Positions 34,609 through 48,000 of a stretch of 64,000 nucleotides of DNA are shown here, piece by piece (positions within the stretch are counted from its first letter, which is position 1; every line of letters starts with the position of its first letter). Both the position numbers and the translations under genes were made by a program. Below the pieces are notes generated by a model. It did not search any database, was not told where the DNA came from, and saw nothing but the letters and a program-made list of their open reading frames with translations. This DNA comes from Gymnorhina tibicen (taxonomy: Eukaryota; Chordata; Aves; Passeriformes; Artamidae), in contig VXAZ01007995.1 of NCBI GenBank assembly GCA_013399875.1, positions 2,459,486-2,523,485 of the forward strand. Reading direction: 5' to 3'.

Positions 34609-34650
34609 CCTGTATATTCCTTGCTCATTCTTGAGCAAGGAATATACAGG
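34609..34650. repeat. Perfect 19-bp inverted repeat with a 4-nt loop
   Basis: Left arm CCTGTATATTCCTTGCTCA (34609-34627), loop TTCT, right arm TGAGCAAGGAATATACAGG (34632-34650). Pairing is exact over 19 bp, and pairing stops abruptly on both sides. It could fold as an RNA or cruciform hairpin. The stem is shorter than usual for a vertebrate pre-miRNA (about 22 bp plus lower stem), so I do not call a microRNA. Confidence 0.97.
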
Positions 34651-37600
34651 CAGTTCTGCAGAAGTTTGGGATCTTTTATTGCTGGGTAATAAACCTATTT
34701 CTGGTCTGGGAAAACAAACTTTAGTGGAGCTTTTTTAGCTTTAGGAGGGATGCTTTGTTGGCCAGTATTGCCTCTGCTCTGCGTGTGAGAATCACCTACT
34801 TGCACTGTCAGGTACCCCAAATGTAATTACTGGAAGAATCAGATATGGTATGATTAAAGGAATTCATATTTGTTATTCAAGGGTGTTCTCTGTATTAAAT
34901 ACTTCAGCAAAATTTCGGTAACCGGTGACCTCTTTTGAGAAGTGACTCATTGCATTTTAAAGGCTTTATAACCAAGTCATCCCTTCTTGTCAGGGACATG
35001 GAAGATGAATAGATCGCTCCTGCCTGCGATTTCCAGTCTCAGGGGAAGTCCCTTTTCACTGCCTGTGGTGATGCTCAGCTGCATCACCATTTTTAATTGC
35101 CTGCAGGCTCCTGCAGGACTGTGTGTGTCCCCTCTGGCATGACCTACATCCTTGCAGAGCCACGAATCTCCTCGGCACTGGTTAGTGGAGCCTGAGCACA
35201 GGACACAAAGTCCTGTTGTCGCTAATCCCTCGCTGTCTCCCAGTGCTGGAAGCTATGTGACAATCTCTTGTTTGCCTAAATTCATCTGGCATTACTTTGC
35301 CTGCAGAAGGATACAAATGAATTTTCTGTATTAAAGATGAGGGTGGAAAATGTGAGTGGTGTCTTGAGCATTATGGATACTGGGTGTGTTATTACGCTGA
35401 AACCCAGAGAAGGATGTGTTAAACAGAGCACAGCACCTTATCAAGCTGGGAGTTGATACATCATCATATATATGTGCTTTTTCTTGAAAGAGGGAATAAA
35501 CAGTGAAATAATCACTACAGCTGTAGCCTGAATTGCCTTGCTGCAGGTCAAATCAAACTGCATGAATGTGTCAGATAGTTCAGTTTAATTTGGAAGGCTT
35601 GGGCTAGTGGAGGAATAAGATGATGATATTTCGGGTGAGTTAAAGTAAACATTGCAGTCTGCTGTGGAAAGGAAGCATTTATAAGATGTAAGGTCTTCTT
35701 GCTCGTTTTGGAAAGTTCCCTAAGAATGTCTGTTCCACCGTCTGTAGCACTGGAAGTGTCTGGACCTGCTGCTGGACTTGTAACACAGGGTTGAAGTTAC
35801 TGGTCCTGTGCTGTTGAAGTCCAAGTGTTCCACGGGTTCATCTGTTCCAATTTTGCTTTTTCTACACTAATGGCAGATAAATTGAGAACATTGTTCTCCA
35901 GGATTTGATTATTTTGTTTCCCCCCACCCAGCTTCCAGTTTGAATTTATTCATGAGCAGCAGTCTATTTATTTGTTCTTGAGTAAATGTTGCTGCCAAGT
36001 TTGAGCAGCTTTTTTTCCTGTCTTTGAAGAGTTTATGAGAGATCATAGCCACTTTACCTTTGCTAGGCTGACCTGTCTTTTAAATTTTTCTTGGGAGATA
36101 CACTCACCAATTCATCTGCTGTTATCCTGCTCCGTGTCTCCTGCACTTGTCTGATCTTTCTCCATCAGTGATGCTTTTGTGCTGAGTTTTATCTTGGGTG
36201 GTAACAGTACATTTTACAGAGACATTATCTTTCCAGAAATGCCTTTCTCTAGAAATATCTTCATGGCTTTGTCATGCTGAGGGCTCATAATTCAGCTGCA
36301 ATCAATGGCTCTGCTGAGGTTGTTATCCTTCCTTTGAGTTAATGTATACCAGACTTCCTATCACTGTAGGAACTTGCTGTCAAACTTAATCTTACCTCCA
36401 TTATTCCACTTCTGAAAGTCATCTGGAGGGATCTCTGCTTCCCATCTGATATTTCTCCTTTGCCACATCACACTGATATTACCTCCCAGTATGGTGCCAT
36501 TAGTTTGTCTCTCTGGGGTCTGTCCTTAACCAGTGCATAAATGAAAACTGCCTTTGCTTTTATATAGATTTGTACCCATTCTAAAACTGTTTGTGAACAT
36601 TTAATGAAGCCTCAAATTGTCCCAGTGGGGCAGGTAGTTTTCCTTCCAGTAAATGACTGATAGTTCTCAGAAATAGGGAGCTGGTGACCTGTTCAGCATC
36701 GTGCCTTGAGTCAGGAATGAGCACTGATGACACAATCCCAAGTCCTCGGCTCTAAAAGTGAAATAACACTGTATGCTCTTTATCAGGAAGCCATCCCAAG
36801 GCTTCTATAAAATGGGGAATGTCAGTGCAAACTTGAGGTTGGGATCTGGAAAGCCATCTGGAGGGTAAATTTAATGGGAACCGAGTTTTCAAGATTCTTG
36901 GGTAACTTCAAATAGCGAAGCCTGGATATTGTAGCCACTGATATTTTGATGGATCTGATTTCTTTGGGTGCTGTACCTGCACTTCTCCTGGGCACTGCTG
37001 CAAAACCAGACTGAGCTTCACCACTGTTTTTCTTTATGTATTTATTAAAGGTGAGTAGCTCAGGTGTGCTGGTAGTATGTAATGCCACACTCATCTGTAT
37101 TTGCTGTTTCAGTGGCACTTGCCTTGAGGACATGTGTCAAGATGCATTTTGAACTTTCTAACTCTTGAGCTGCATGCGTAGTATCTCTGAAAAAACCCAC
37201 CCCAAATGTCCACGTTGCTCCCTGATGCCCCCAATTCTAGTTGTTGTTGTTGTTGTGTTTATTGTGCAGATTAATCTCGAAGCACGGAGTGGTTGTGAGT
37301 TTAAGCAATAACGTGGGGTGAAATCTCCTCGGTAACCGAGTTACAGGGAGCGCGTTCCTGAGAAAGCGAACGCTGAGCTTCGCATCCGGCTGTGTAACAC
37401 AACATGGCACCTCCCTCGCAGCCGGGATTAGTCTAATTCCCCCTGCTGCCTCAGCACCGCCTTGCCTTGCTTCACTTCCCCGGGATCCCAAACAGGGTAC
37501 ACGTTCCCACAGAGGCTGCCGCTTTGGGATTTGCACACAGCTTTGCCTGCCCACCCTCTGCGGCCGCCCTCCTGCCTCCGAGACAGGGAGGAAGCTCCAG

Positions 37601-40600
37601 CTGGAGCTTCTTAACTTTTAAAGAAACCCCCCAGAAAACCCCACCAAACCCGGGCAAATTACCTTTTGTTGTTTGTTTTGGGTACAGGGTAAGACTATAC
37701 CAGTTGCGTACAAAGGTTGAGAGTAGCATTTAGCCCCAGATAGGATAATCTTCTGATGACAAAGGTTCAAATTTGCAATTAAATTGCTGCAGCTTAGCAA
37801 ATCATAGCTTTGTGTTTGTGTGTGAGAGCAATTGGTCTACAGCGGCTGCAAACCTAAATCCTCTCTCTGAGAGCCAAAAGAAGTCAAACTACTCCAGGGT
37901 TTTGCTGTGGAAGTGCACAAAAGGGGGGTGTCACTGTGGCTCCCACATGGCCAGAACAGGAGTCTGAATGCTGCTGTGGCTGAGCTGGATGCCAGGGTTT
38001 AGAGTGAATTGTGTTGCAGGGTTTCCACTCGCAAAAAAGTGGGTTTTTTTCCTGATTTCCCATTGTTTCACTTGAAACCAGAAAAGCCCCAAATTAGCTT
38101 TGTTCGTGGGAATACACAGAATCACACACCTGTGCTGGTTCACAGGTCCTCGGGCAACAAAAATCTAGACAAGAGCGTGCATCTTTTGGTTTTTAACTCT
38201 CTGGATCACATTCCAAAGGCGTAATTGAATCCTTGTTGCGTGCACCGAGATCAGTATCTCTGCATGTTCTCCGTGGTTCCACCGCCGCCCTGACCAGCCC
38301 TCAGCGTGGGACGTGGTGCAGAGCAGCTCTGAATTCCTATTAGAGGCAACGGGAACCTTTCCAGTGGGTCACGAACCAAGCCTACGGGGAAGGAATCTGC
38401 ACTCTGCACAGTAGCAGCCCTATTGCTCAAGCTCAGGGCAGATGCAGCGAGTGCGAGGTGGCCTTGAGAGGAAGTTTCCGTGGTGAGATGTCCTAGTATG
38501 GGGTGTTTGCATAGCTGGGCATCGTAAAGAGGATTTCTTAGGAGCAGCTTTTAATCTTCGCCGATGTGGAGTTGTGCAAACACCGTTCTGACATCAATCA
38601 CGCTGATGACACGTGTACACAGAGTAGCAGTCACTCCTTAAATATGGGAATCACAAATACATGTTGACAGAAAAATATATTTCAGCAGTTTCCAGTGCGT
38701 GCTGTAATAAGTAAACCGGCCATTGTATTCCACAGAGCTGCATGCTTTAAATGCCTAACAGCGGAGAACAACCCAAAGTGAATCACAGTAATAGAAAAGG
38801 AAGTGTTTACATCTCTCAAAACATTCTGTACAATAATCATTCCTTCTTTATAAATTTGATTTCGGCAAATTTGAATCCAAATGAGATGAGGTTTGAAACA
38901 TAGGTTTTCACGGTAAGGTACAGCTCTCTGTGTAATCTTTTGCAGGTGGCTGTTATTCGTTTATTACTTGTATTTCCATATTGCTTAGCAACCCCCGTCC
39001 TGGACCAGGACCTCGCCGCTGCGAGTGCTCTGCTAACATTGATGGAATGGGTGGCTGCTGCCTGGGAGAACGCACTGTTTTGTACTGAAGCCAAAAGCAA
39101 ACTAATGGTTTCTCATTCTGTCCTCTCCGAATGAGAAATGACGAGGGCCAGCTGATATTTAGCAATGGGATTATAACTCTTGAATTACTGAGTCAACACA
39201 AATATTTGGGGGCCCTGTCAAGCATGCAGGCTCAAGTGGGTGTACTTTTCCCAGGTTTTGTGTCCTGATGGCCAAAGCAGGGAGCGCAGGCTCCGAGAGT
39301 GGGGCAGGCTGGATTGCTGCTCCCTGGATAACCATTTGCTGACAGAGTTGCTCATGCGAGCAAATAACTACTCATGCTTTGCGCGTCCCTGCAATTAAAG
39401 AGGAGCAGCCTACCCCACATTGCTAAGCACTTACTAATGCCTCCTGTGCCAGTGGCACAGCACCTGGATCCCTCAGACAGCCCGTGCTCACCACGCTCCC
39501 TGCTTTTGCTCCGGGAGTTACGTAAGTCAACATTTGCGGAGCTGTACCCGAGTCCTCGGCTAACCTCTCAAGCAGAGATGTCCTGATGTTTCAGGGGTTT
39601 GTAGAAAGCAGTAACACCTCTGTTTGAGAGCTGGAAAGTTGGGAAAAGTAGACTAACTTTTAGTCTTGAAGTCCTTTCATCAGCAAATTCCACACAGCTC
39701 CAGCACAGCTGTGCCTGAGCACTTGGGAGTAGGGATTTGCTGCTGCCGAGCAAAGAGGAGCCACTGATCGTTGGCAGCTTGTGTTTGATAACCATGGCCA
39801 AGCTCTTAAATGGTGAAGTTCATAGCTGTGCTTCAAACCCTCCTCTCGCCCTGCAGCAGCCCTGCCTGCCTTGGACAGCAGGCAGGACGCAGTGCAGTCC
39901 CCCTTTAGACAGGAAACCTGATTGTCTGACACTGGAAGGGGGTTTGGGCACTAAACTGGTAAAAACTAAAACTTGAACGGTGTTTAAATGCCCCGGGGGG
40001 GTCCTTCAGAGCTGTCTCCAGTGCTGTACTAGGGTGTGTTTGGCTGAGAAGTGGTGAGAATAATTTTCTGCTCCATGACAGTGGCCAGATGCCACCCAGG
40101 GCCAGGCCATGGCCGAGGCTCTGCACGGCTGTCTCAGGACGTTGGTGGTTTGCGCGTGGTGGCATTTCTTAATAGCAGGTCCTTGTGCCCGGAGGTCACA
40201 CGGGGGAGCCATGTGAAACGCCTTTGCATCGAGAGGTTAAAAACAACTTATGTTAATTCTGGAGTCCAGCCAAAGTTACCCAGCTGTTTAGCTGCGACTG
40301 GGAGCTGACAGACCAAATAAAGGACACATGCAGTTAAAATGTCACTCTGCAGAGACGCAGAGAGAGAGGAAGGGGGAGCCATCAATGGAACCAAAGTGAC
40401 GCAGGCTTGACTACAGGCAAGGGCTTGGGAGGAGGTGGCCAGAGTGCGAACACTGTGGGCATGTGCTCGGTTTCCCCCAGGTGCTCTGGGAGATGAGACA
40501 AACCTTCCTGTGATGTACTGGTGGGTGCTGGGGTGCTCATGGTAGCAAAGGACACCTTAAGCCTTAGCTGCTGGAGTTGTGTGGCTAACTGAACTTTACA

Positions 40601-43429
40601 TTGGTGACTAAGGATGACAAATACCTGATGTAGAATTTACCTTCGTTGCAGGGAAGCAGTGACAAGCAAAAGATTTTTAAAAAATGTCCCATGTATGTTG
40701 GTTCCAAAAGCCATGAGCTTCTGTATTTCCTTTCTCCAGATACGGTACTGATTGACTCGTCTGTGGCTGACATTTTGTACACAGCCTTACTTAATTTCTA
40801 AATAGTGCCCTGTTCACAGGTCAGTTATTGCTCTGTAAATGCCAAATATTTGGACTCTGAATGCAATGGCCCATGCTTCTAGTTTGAGTCTTCTCCAACT
40901 TTATTCTCGCTTCCTCCGTTCTGCCCACAAAACTCACATGGCTGCATGGGAGCACGTTTCGTTGTGTACTTCCCCCTTCAGTGCTTTAACAAGCTGAGCA
41001 AACTTGTTGAGCAAACTCTCTACCCAAATACAAAGAAATTCGTCTTCGAACTTTCCCAGCAGAAAGATGGAAACTGGTGAAATGTCCATTTGGATCAGCC
41101 TCCCCTGTCAACAGATGGTTCTGCTGAGAGCTTTCCAATGCCTGGCTCCTTCAGCCACTGTTTTCACAGCAGCTGTGACACAAGTGCTGTCTTAAAAAAG
41201 TGACATCTTTTCAGCCTTGACGTCACTGCCAGTGGTTGAAAATCCAAACCACCAGTTTTCCAGATTTGTCTGACTTTGTTCTACCTGGTATGACACTGAT
41301 AGTGTTGTGTTTGGCTGGAATGCAAATGAAATGGTGTCATGTGCAATCCAGTCCAAAAGGTCAAAGGAAGGAAAGTTTAGGGGAAAAAACCAACAAACAT
41401 AATTTCATTTTCTATCTTTATAGGCCTCCAAATCCTCCCTGATAGTGATGTAAACCAGCAGACATCAATCTTTTCCCTAATGAAAAAGAAGCATAGGTTG
41501 TCAAAAGTAATTTACCTTTTAAAGGATCCTAAAGTGTGAAAACATAAGTCCTTTACACAGGAATAGAGATGAACAAAAGGTAGGAAATATTTTTCATAGA
41601 TGCCTGATGAAGTCTGATTCATTGTGGCCTCATCAGATTTTTTTAATGAGAAAAGAAGGGTAATTTCAAGCTGCAAATCCAGCTTAGCTGCGAAATGAGC
41701 CAAAAAAAAAAAAAAGTTGTATCTATCTTTCTGAATGAAGGGGAAAAATAATCTTCCTGTAAAATAATCTAAAAGTGATGCTTATTCTGTGCTTGTGTGC
41801 TCATAGCTCACAAAAGCCTTTCAGAAAAGAACTTGCCTTCCTTTCACCAGGGACCTTGAAACGGAGGAGTTGTGTGGCAAAGGTTTCTTAAACTCATTGC
41901 CTTGGTTGCTTCCAGAGCTATGAATCCTATTCCTCCTTCCTCCCAGTGTAGTTTCCTGTCCACTGGAAAAAATCTGATCTATTATATATGCAGCCTGTGT
42001 TGGTACTTCCCTCTTTCAGAATGTTTCATTAAAAATAGGCTTTCCACTTCTGTTCTCATGCTTTGCTTTAAATGGCAAGTAATGTGTACGGACGTGCTAC
42101 GTGAAGAGCACCGCCTTTAGAGAAGTAGAGACTTAAACAACACGCAGGTTTAAGGGCTGGAGAGGCAATTATACATCACTCTTCTACCCCACCTGAAATG
42201 CTAAGTTAAAACTATTTCTGTTTGCTGCCAGTTTGTTAGGTTTATTTTTGCTATTAGAAATTAAAGCACTAGCCCCGGATTTAAAGTTTTTTTTTTCCTC
42301 AACAAACTTCCATTCTGCCCAAAGCTTTTCCCTATTGTAAGACTAATTAAATCCCCTGGAACCTTCAATTACTGCAATTTGTGGAGATTTCTGGTTTTCT
42401 GCACGTCTGGAATCGCCAGAGACAGACATTTCTGCCTTTGTGTGTACAAGAGCAAATGATCGGAGTCAGAAGCCGATCAGTCTAATGCCGTCTGACAGAG
42501 GGTGTGTGGGATTTTACAGCACTGGAATCAGTGAACTGTTCAAAGTTACTGCACCAGTTTAGAGCTTACAGAGCCAAAGGAACCTTGTGGAAGTTGGGAC
42601 ATGCCTCCCTAAGAGGGGAGGTGCTGCCCAGCTTTGGCTCTCTGGGGTCGGCACCTCACAGCTGTGGCCGGATCCGGGAGCGGGGAGGGAGTGGAGGAGG
42701 AAGGGAGCTGTGGCTCTGGCTGCCCTGTGGCTGCCAGCTTTGCCCTGCTGCTGGTCACGTCTTTCAGGCAGGTAGTTTTTACTCTGGTGCTGTAAGTTGG
42801 TGAATGTTTACCTGGTGTGGGGCGTAGGGGCTCCCCCGCTATCAGCTGCGGGAGTGGACACGACTTTTCCTCGACACTGTGCTGGCTCTGGTGTCACTTT
42901 TCCCAGACATCAGCTGAGGTAACACCTCTGTCCTGCACGGTTCTGTAGGAATGGCTGTCCCCTCACATGCCGCTTGGAAAACACGGTAGCGTGGTTTGCT
43001 CATGTAGGGAAAAACTTTTTCTGCTTTTCATTCTCTGTGGCCTTTTGATATTAATAGCTGACAGATTTCCACTTCTTAGCATTTTTTATCTGCTTTGTAT
43101 ATGCCATTTGTTATCTCTTTTGTATATGACAACAGCGTAAGGCTTTTGTTGTACAAATTTTTAATAAAAAAAAAAGCTAAAATATTTGAAAGCTAAAGCG
43201 GATATTACTTTTCCCATGGAGTATGCAACCTTCTTTTGATAGCCCAGACCTTTGATAAAGTGTGTTGTAAGCCAGGCACTGTATTCAGAAAGCATTTAAA
43301 TGTTCGGTGGTGGGCCTGTTTTTCTGTAAGAGATGAGCGTTTTACTCCCAGAGACACAGCGAGAAGCAGTTATAATTACAGACAGTGCTGACACACGACA
43401 TTCAGCCTTTGCTTCAGTCCCGAGCTCTT
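34651..43429. other. Gene-free span
   Basis: No exon recognised. Contains a pyrimidine-rich stretch (about 36060-36500), a short GTT microsatellite (about 37241-37256), a perfect 20-nt palindrome (37591-37610), a 14-base A run (about 41701-41715), and a conserved-looking AT-rich segment (about 42240-42560). AGBL4 exon sequence was looked for and not found. Confidence 0.55.
37591..37610. repeat. Perfect 20-nt palindrome without spacer
   Basis: GAAGCTCCAGCTGGAGCTTC is its own reverse complement. It sits in a locally GC-rich stretch (about 37320-37620). The central CAGCTG is also an E-box core. Confidence 0.9.
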
Positions 43430-45060
43430 TCAGAACCCCAGTGCTTGGGTCTGGTGTCTGGCCTCCTTCTGTCAGAAGGGCTGAGGGGCAGATGAGGCAC
43501 GGGAGGTGTGAAGGTGTGGCTGCGGGGTGGAGCGCTGTGGCAGAAGAGAAAACCCCATCCTTCATGCCGGATCCTGGGGTGCCGGGGGCTGAGCAGACAC
43601 CTCCTGCCTGAGCTGCTGCAGGGGTTTCGCACCTGATGCGAGGTACGGCCCAGGAGGCAGAGGAAGGAGGCTCCTCAGCCGGGACGGGACAGGGTTATCC
43701 GGGATCAAAGCCCTCAGCAGCAGTGCCAGCAGTGCCAGCCACGCCGCTGGCGCCGTTCTCGGAGGTCTCCTGATGGTTTGGGGAGGCTCTGAAAGCGGAG
43801 GCGCGACCCCGGCGTTCGGTGCTGCGGGGAAGGGCAGGCCGGGCTGGCGGGTGCCGAGCACTGAACTCTGGCGAACTCATCTTTCTCACTCTGCTGTTTG
43901 TCTTAGAGGCCCTGGGCTAGAACATTGCTGTGGCATTTCACCTCCTGGCCCGCAGCCCATCGCGATGCCGGTGTCTACCCTTGCATAACTGAGCCTTGTT
44001 ATGAATGACTGGAGAAAGTGCCATTACAGATCTGCTGCTGCCGGGGGCACTCCCCAAAACAACTCACAACAACACCCTGTGTCTAAAAAAAAATCCAGGC
44101 ACTGCATGAATTCGCAGAGCCCTCGGTGCGCTGATGTTACAGCAAGATCTGGTGTTGCACATGACCCACTTACAGCCTGGGAATGTTTTCAGTTTTGCTT
44201 TTTTTCACCTAGAGATCCACGCTCTCCCCTGCGCTGTCCATTTTTAAAAAGGAAAGAAAATAAAAAGACGCAAAAAGAAGGCTTCTCTATAGCTGTGGCT
44301 TATGTCCTTGCATAAATCCCTCTGTCATTATGATTTTCACATTGACCTGCTCTTGCGTGTCGTTGTTATTTTGCCTTTTTGTGCAAGATTCCCAGTTCTC
44401 ACACTCCCTGTCCTTAGCAGCTGAGGTGAAGCTGATGCACACCCATCTTTGTGCACCTGTCTCTGTTTCCTTACTGGTGGTCTTCAGGAAAGTGCCTTTA
44501 TTTTACAGACAGAAAAAAATGAACAGGAAGGAAATCATGAACTTGAAAGGAGAAGTGTTGAAACTGGTCACAGTGAAAGTTTTTCCAGTGGCATAGCTCA
44601 GACTGAGCCACGGCGACAGGAAAGACCTGCCAGCGGGAGAGCTAGAAAGTGTTCTTCCTCCACAAACAAACTGCTGAAACTCCTTGCTGCAATGTGTTTA
44701 TGCCCTCTGTGAGAGACAGGCATTTGTTCACGTAACCCTTGGCACTGATGGGGAGATCCAAATCTGCTTATCAGCTGTGCTCTGGGAGGGCTGGGAGGGA
44801 GCGGGGCTCGCTGTGCTGTGAGGCCTTCGCCTGCGTGTGCTGCCCGAGCCCCGTGCTCGGGGCAGCGTGGGGTGTCCTGCCCGGACCCCATCCCCACGAG
44901 GTGTGGCAGCAGGGTACGGACAGCCCCGAGGAGCTGACAGCAGCCCGGTGCGAGCCGCTGGACCCAGCGAAGGAGCTGCGTTTAGCCCCCGCTCGGTGAC
45001 GGTCTCTCTTAGCTCGCAGCGCTGCTCCTGAACAAAACGATGCACTGCTGAAACATCCCC
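43430..45060. promoter_or_regulatory. GC- and CpG-rich stretch, possible weak CpG island(s)
   Basis: Two CpG-dense cores, about 43500-43870 and 44790-45020, stand out from the AT-rich surroundings; I count roughly two dozen CpG in the first by eye. An AT-richer gap lies between them. No associated exon is recognised. Possibilities are an unannotated promoter, an enhancer with CpG content, or GC-biased drift. The frames on both strands here are those expected from low stop-codon density in GC-rich DNA. Confidence 0.35.
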
Positions 45061-48000
45061 CCCCGTGCAGCTTTTTTCTACAAGATGCCCATTTTTTGCA
45101 TCTTTTACGCTTCAAGTAGTGTGGCGTTATCAAGATTTAGCACACGCATCGAGGGTGCTGGATGACTTAGAGCACTGGCTGTAATCTGAGTGCTGCACCT
45201 CAAGTTATGAATTTGCTAATTAGCACCTGTCCTTGGCACAGGCTTCTGGTTGGTGGGGAAATCCCATAACCTTTCTGCCTGGAACTGCTCTTTAAACAGG
45301 GATTCTGATTTTTGTGGACCCTGATGGTTGTGCTGTGTCGGCTGGTTCACTATTTAATCTTTTCAAAGCACTTTGAAGATGAAAAATGCTGAGTATTATC
45401 TAAAAAAGACATTTCAAAACATGAAGCTAGGGAAAGATCTGCATAAATTAACACGTGTTGATTATGCTCTATCTTTCCTTTTCATCTGAATGTAGTAAGT
45501 AGTAAGAGAACTGTGAGAATTTGTATCTTTCCTTTTCATCTGAATTTGTTAAACAGTAAAAGGACTCTGTGAATTCGTAATCTGGTTTGAACATCAAACC
45601 AAAAGCAAAATTCTTCCTAATCCATCTAATGGATCTCTCACCAGCAGTAGAGTTTTCTTCCATATCTCAGGTTAAGAGTGAAATTTCAGGCTCAGGTCTT
45701 GATACTTTCTGGATTGACGAGTCTTGAATGAAGAATTATTTTTCCAGTTCAGCCTGGAGGGTCAGTAACAACTCCACTTTGCAGTGAAAAAAATTATGAG
45801 CATCAGTCAAACCCAAGTTGCTCACCCAAATCAGTAGTGTTGAACCAGGCAGTTTTCACTGATTTTGGGAGGGAGCTCTGCTTTAGAAACTCCCGTGATT
45901 TTCTTGCCATTTAACAGAGTAACATTAGTTCAGTCATTTGAATGTTTTTCTTCAGTAAATGTGCATGATAATGATAACTTTTTGTACTTTGTGAAATTTA
46001 TTTCACTCTTGCAAGATCTTTTCAATTGTGAAGTGCAAGATAGTACGACATGGTGATTTGTTAATTTTTTTTGCTTCCAAAATGTGAATTTCTGGAGAAA
46101 CAGATACTGCTAATTTTAATAGAGGGTATATAGCACAAAAGCTAGTGAAGGATTCTGTCTTGGCTTCATGATTTGAGACACGTTGCAACTGAAAAATCTT
46201 TTTTCCCTCTGCAATTTCCAGTCCCAGGGGTGAAGGGAGTTGCAGATGTTTGGTGAAAAATATTGAGGAATTTTAAAACTTCTCAGTGATGGACTGCACG
46301 AAGATATGGGGAGTGGAGACAGGCTCCTGATGAGCAGGCAGAGGAAAAGCAAAATCCCATCTACTCAGGGAGAAATTCCAGAAGTCGGAATCTCTCCAGC
46401 TTGATGCTGATTTCAGCTGCAGATAGATATTTGATTTTATGCAGCCACCAGGTGAAATGAGAAAAAATCAAAGTGTTGTAGTTTGCTGCTTTTGCTTTGA
46501 AGTGTTGCAGATCTTAAAAAAAAAAAAAAAGGAAAAAAACCCCCAACCTGCCAACACAAAACAAGAATCTAACCTTTGAAATGGTAGAACCTTAATTTAC
46601 CAGTAACCTTTTACCCAGACGTCATTGCCACTGGTCTCCCCAGGGCCAGGAACAGTGGCTGCAGACACGGTCCCCATGATGGTCCCTTAGGATGAGGGGC
46701 TGAAACAAGCGGCCAGAACATCATTCCAGAGTCCTCATCCTCAGTTTCCTGCATCTGAGACCTTGAGGTGGCAATGCAACCCCCAATCTCCTGTCAGCAA
46801 TGGGATATTTCTCTGGCAGTGACACTCAGAAGGGGTTACTGTGTACGTCTGCTGTGCTGTGAAGTTCTTCTTTTTTATTTTAAAATAATTTCCTCTTTGT
46901 GCTGTGGTGAATTGTTCCGGATGGAGGTACCTCTGTACTGTGGAATAAAAATTAAACCTCATCTTTTTAACAGAAATGAAAGTCCTTGGTAGACACTGGA
47001 GTAGCTCTGAAGCTCATCTGCCAGTCAGTTTGGTGTTTAAGTAATTAAAGAGGTCAGGCACAAAAATATTGCGTACCTGGAGCTTTGCCAGCCTCTTTCT
47101 CCCATCTCTTATCATGCCCGTCCATTTGGGATTCTCCCACAAGCTTTGTTATATTCATCGTGTAGATTAGTGGTCTGCAACTATTAACAACAAACTTTGA
47201 TGCTACAGAGTGGGAATTGCTTGAATAAACAATTTCACAAGTAAATGGAGTCACAGCTCTGAACCAAGAGAGCTCCAAACTTGTTTTAATTTACAGAGGT
47301 CAAAAAGTAAATGGGATTGTTGCTCAGGGAGGTAACTTGAGGAGAACATGCAGTGTTCCCTCACAACAAAGGGATGAAGGGCAAAAAATTTGATTGACTT
47401 CTGGAGTTTGGTTTTAATTGGCTTTATTTCTACCATCACCAGCACAGCAAGCACCCATGTGAGCAGAGGGATGCTGGTAGGTAAAGGTGCATTTTTTGCA
47501 TTTTTTAACCATTTCAGAGCATTTCAGTACAAATTCCCCACAAGGGATAAGCAGGAGAGTTTACTCCAGAAAACAGGAGACAGGCAGTGGAGTAGGAACT
47601 GCCAAGAGGAGTGAGTCTGGGTCACTGGTAGTTTCTACTTGGGTTTCCCGAGCATCTTTTTTCCAGATGCCCCACAGCTGCTTCCGAGAAAGCAATTTTA
47701 TTTTGTTTATTTTCTTGTAGTCTGGGTTATTTGTGCAGAGGAGTGGAGTGCCATTTCCAGGCATTTTTAATTGCAGAAGACTGTCACTTCCAGTGCACAG
47801 GCAGTCGGGTTTACTGAGCATTTCCTGAGAGATTTAGCAGGATATTGGGAGATCGGCTGAGTGTCTGTAAAACATCTGACGTAGCGCTGCTCACTCTGGA
47901 TTTAATCACAGCCGTCCTTGGTTGCCAGTGGTGACTGCCAGGGTATTTCTGCCTGTTTGCCAGCCTCTTCTCTCCTGCCCAGCTGCCCCTGCCTGATGGG

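Noticed and set aside
34609..34650. microRNA precursor
   Set aside because: Stem of only 19 bp, a 4-nt loop and no lower-stem pairing do not fit a Drosha/Dicer substrate.
38110..38150. CR1-like 'cacagaatcacac' piece
   Set aside because: Too short and not followed by the CR1 3' motif order.
43562..43861. 99-codon Pro/Ala/Leu-rich minus-strand frame in the CpG-rich stretch
   Set aside because: Composition-driven; no start context or splice signals that would make it an exon.
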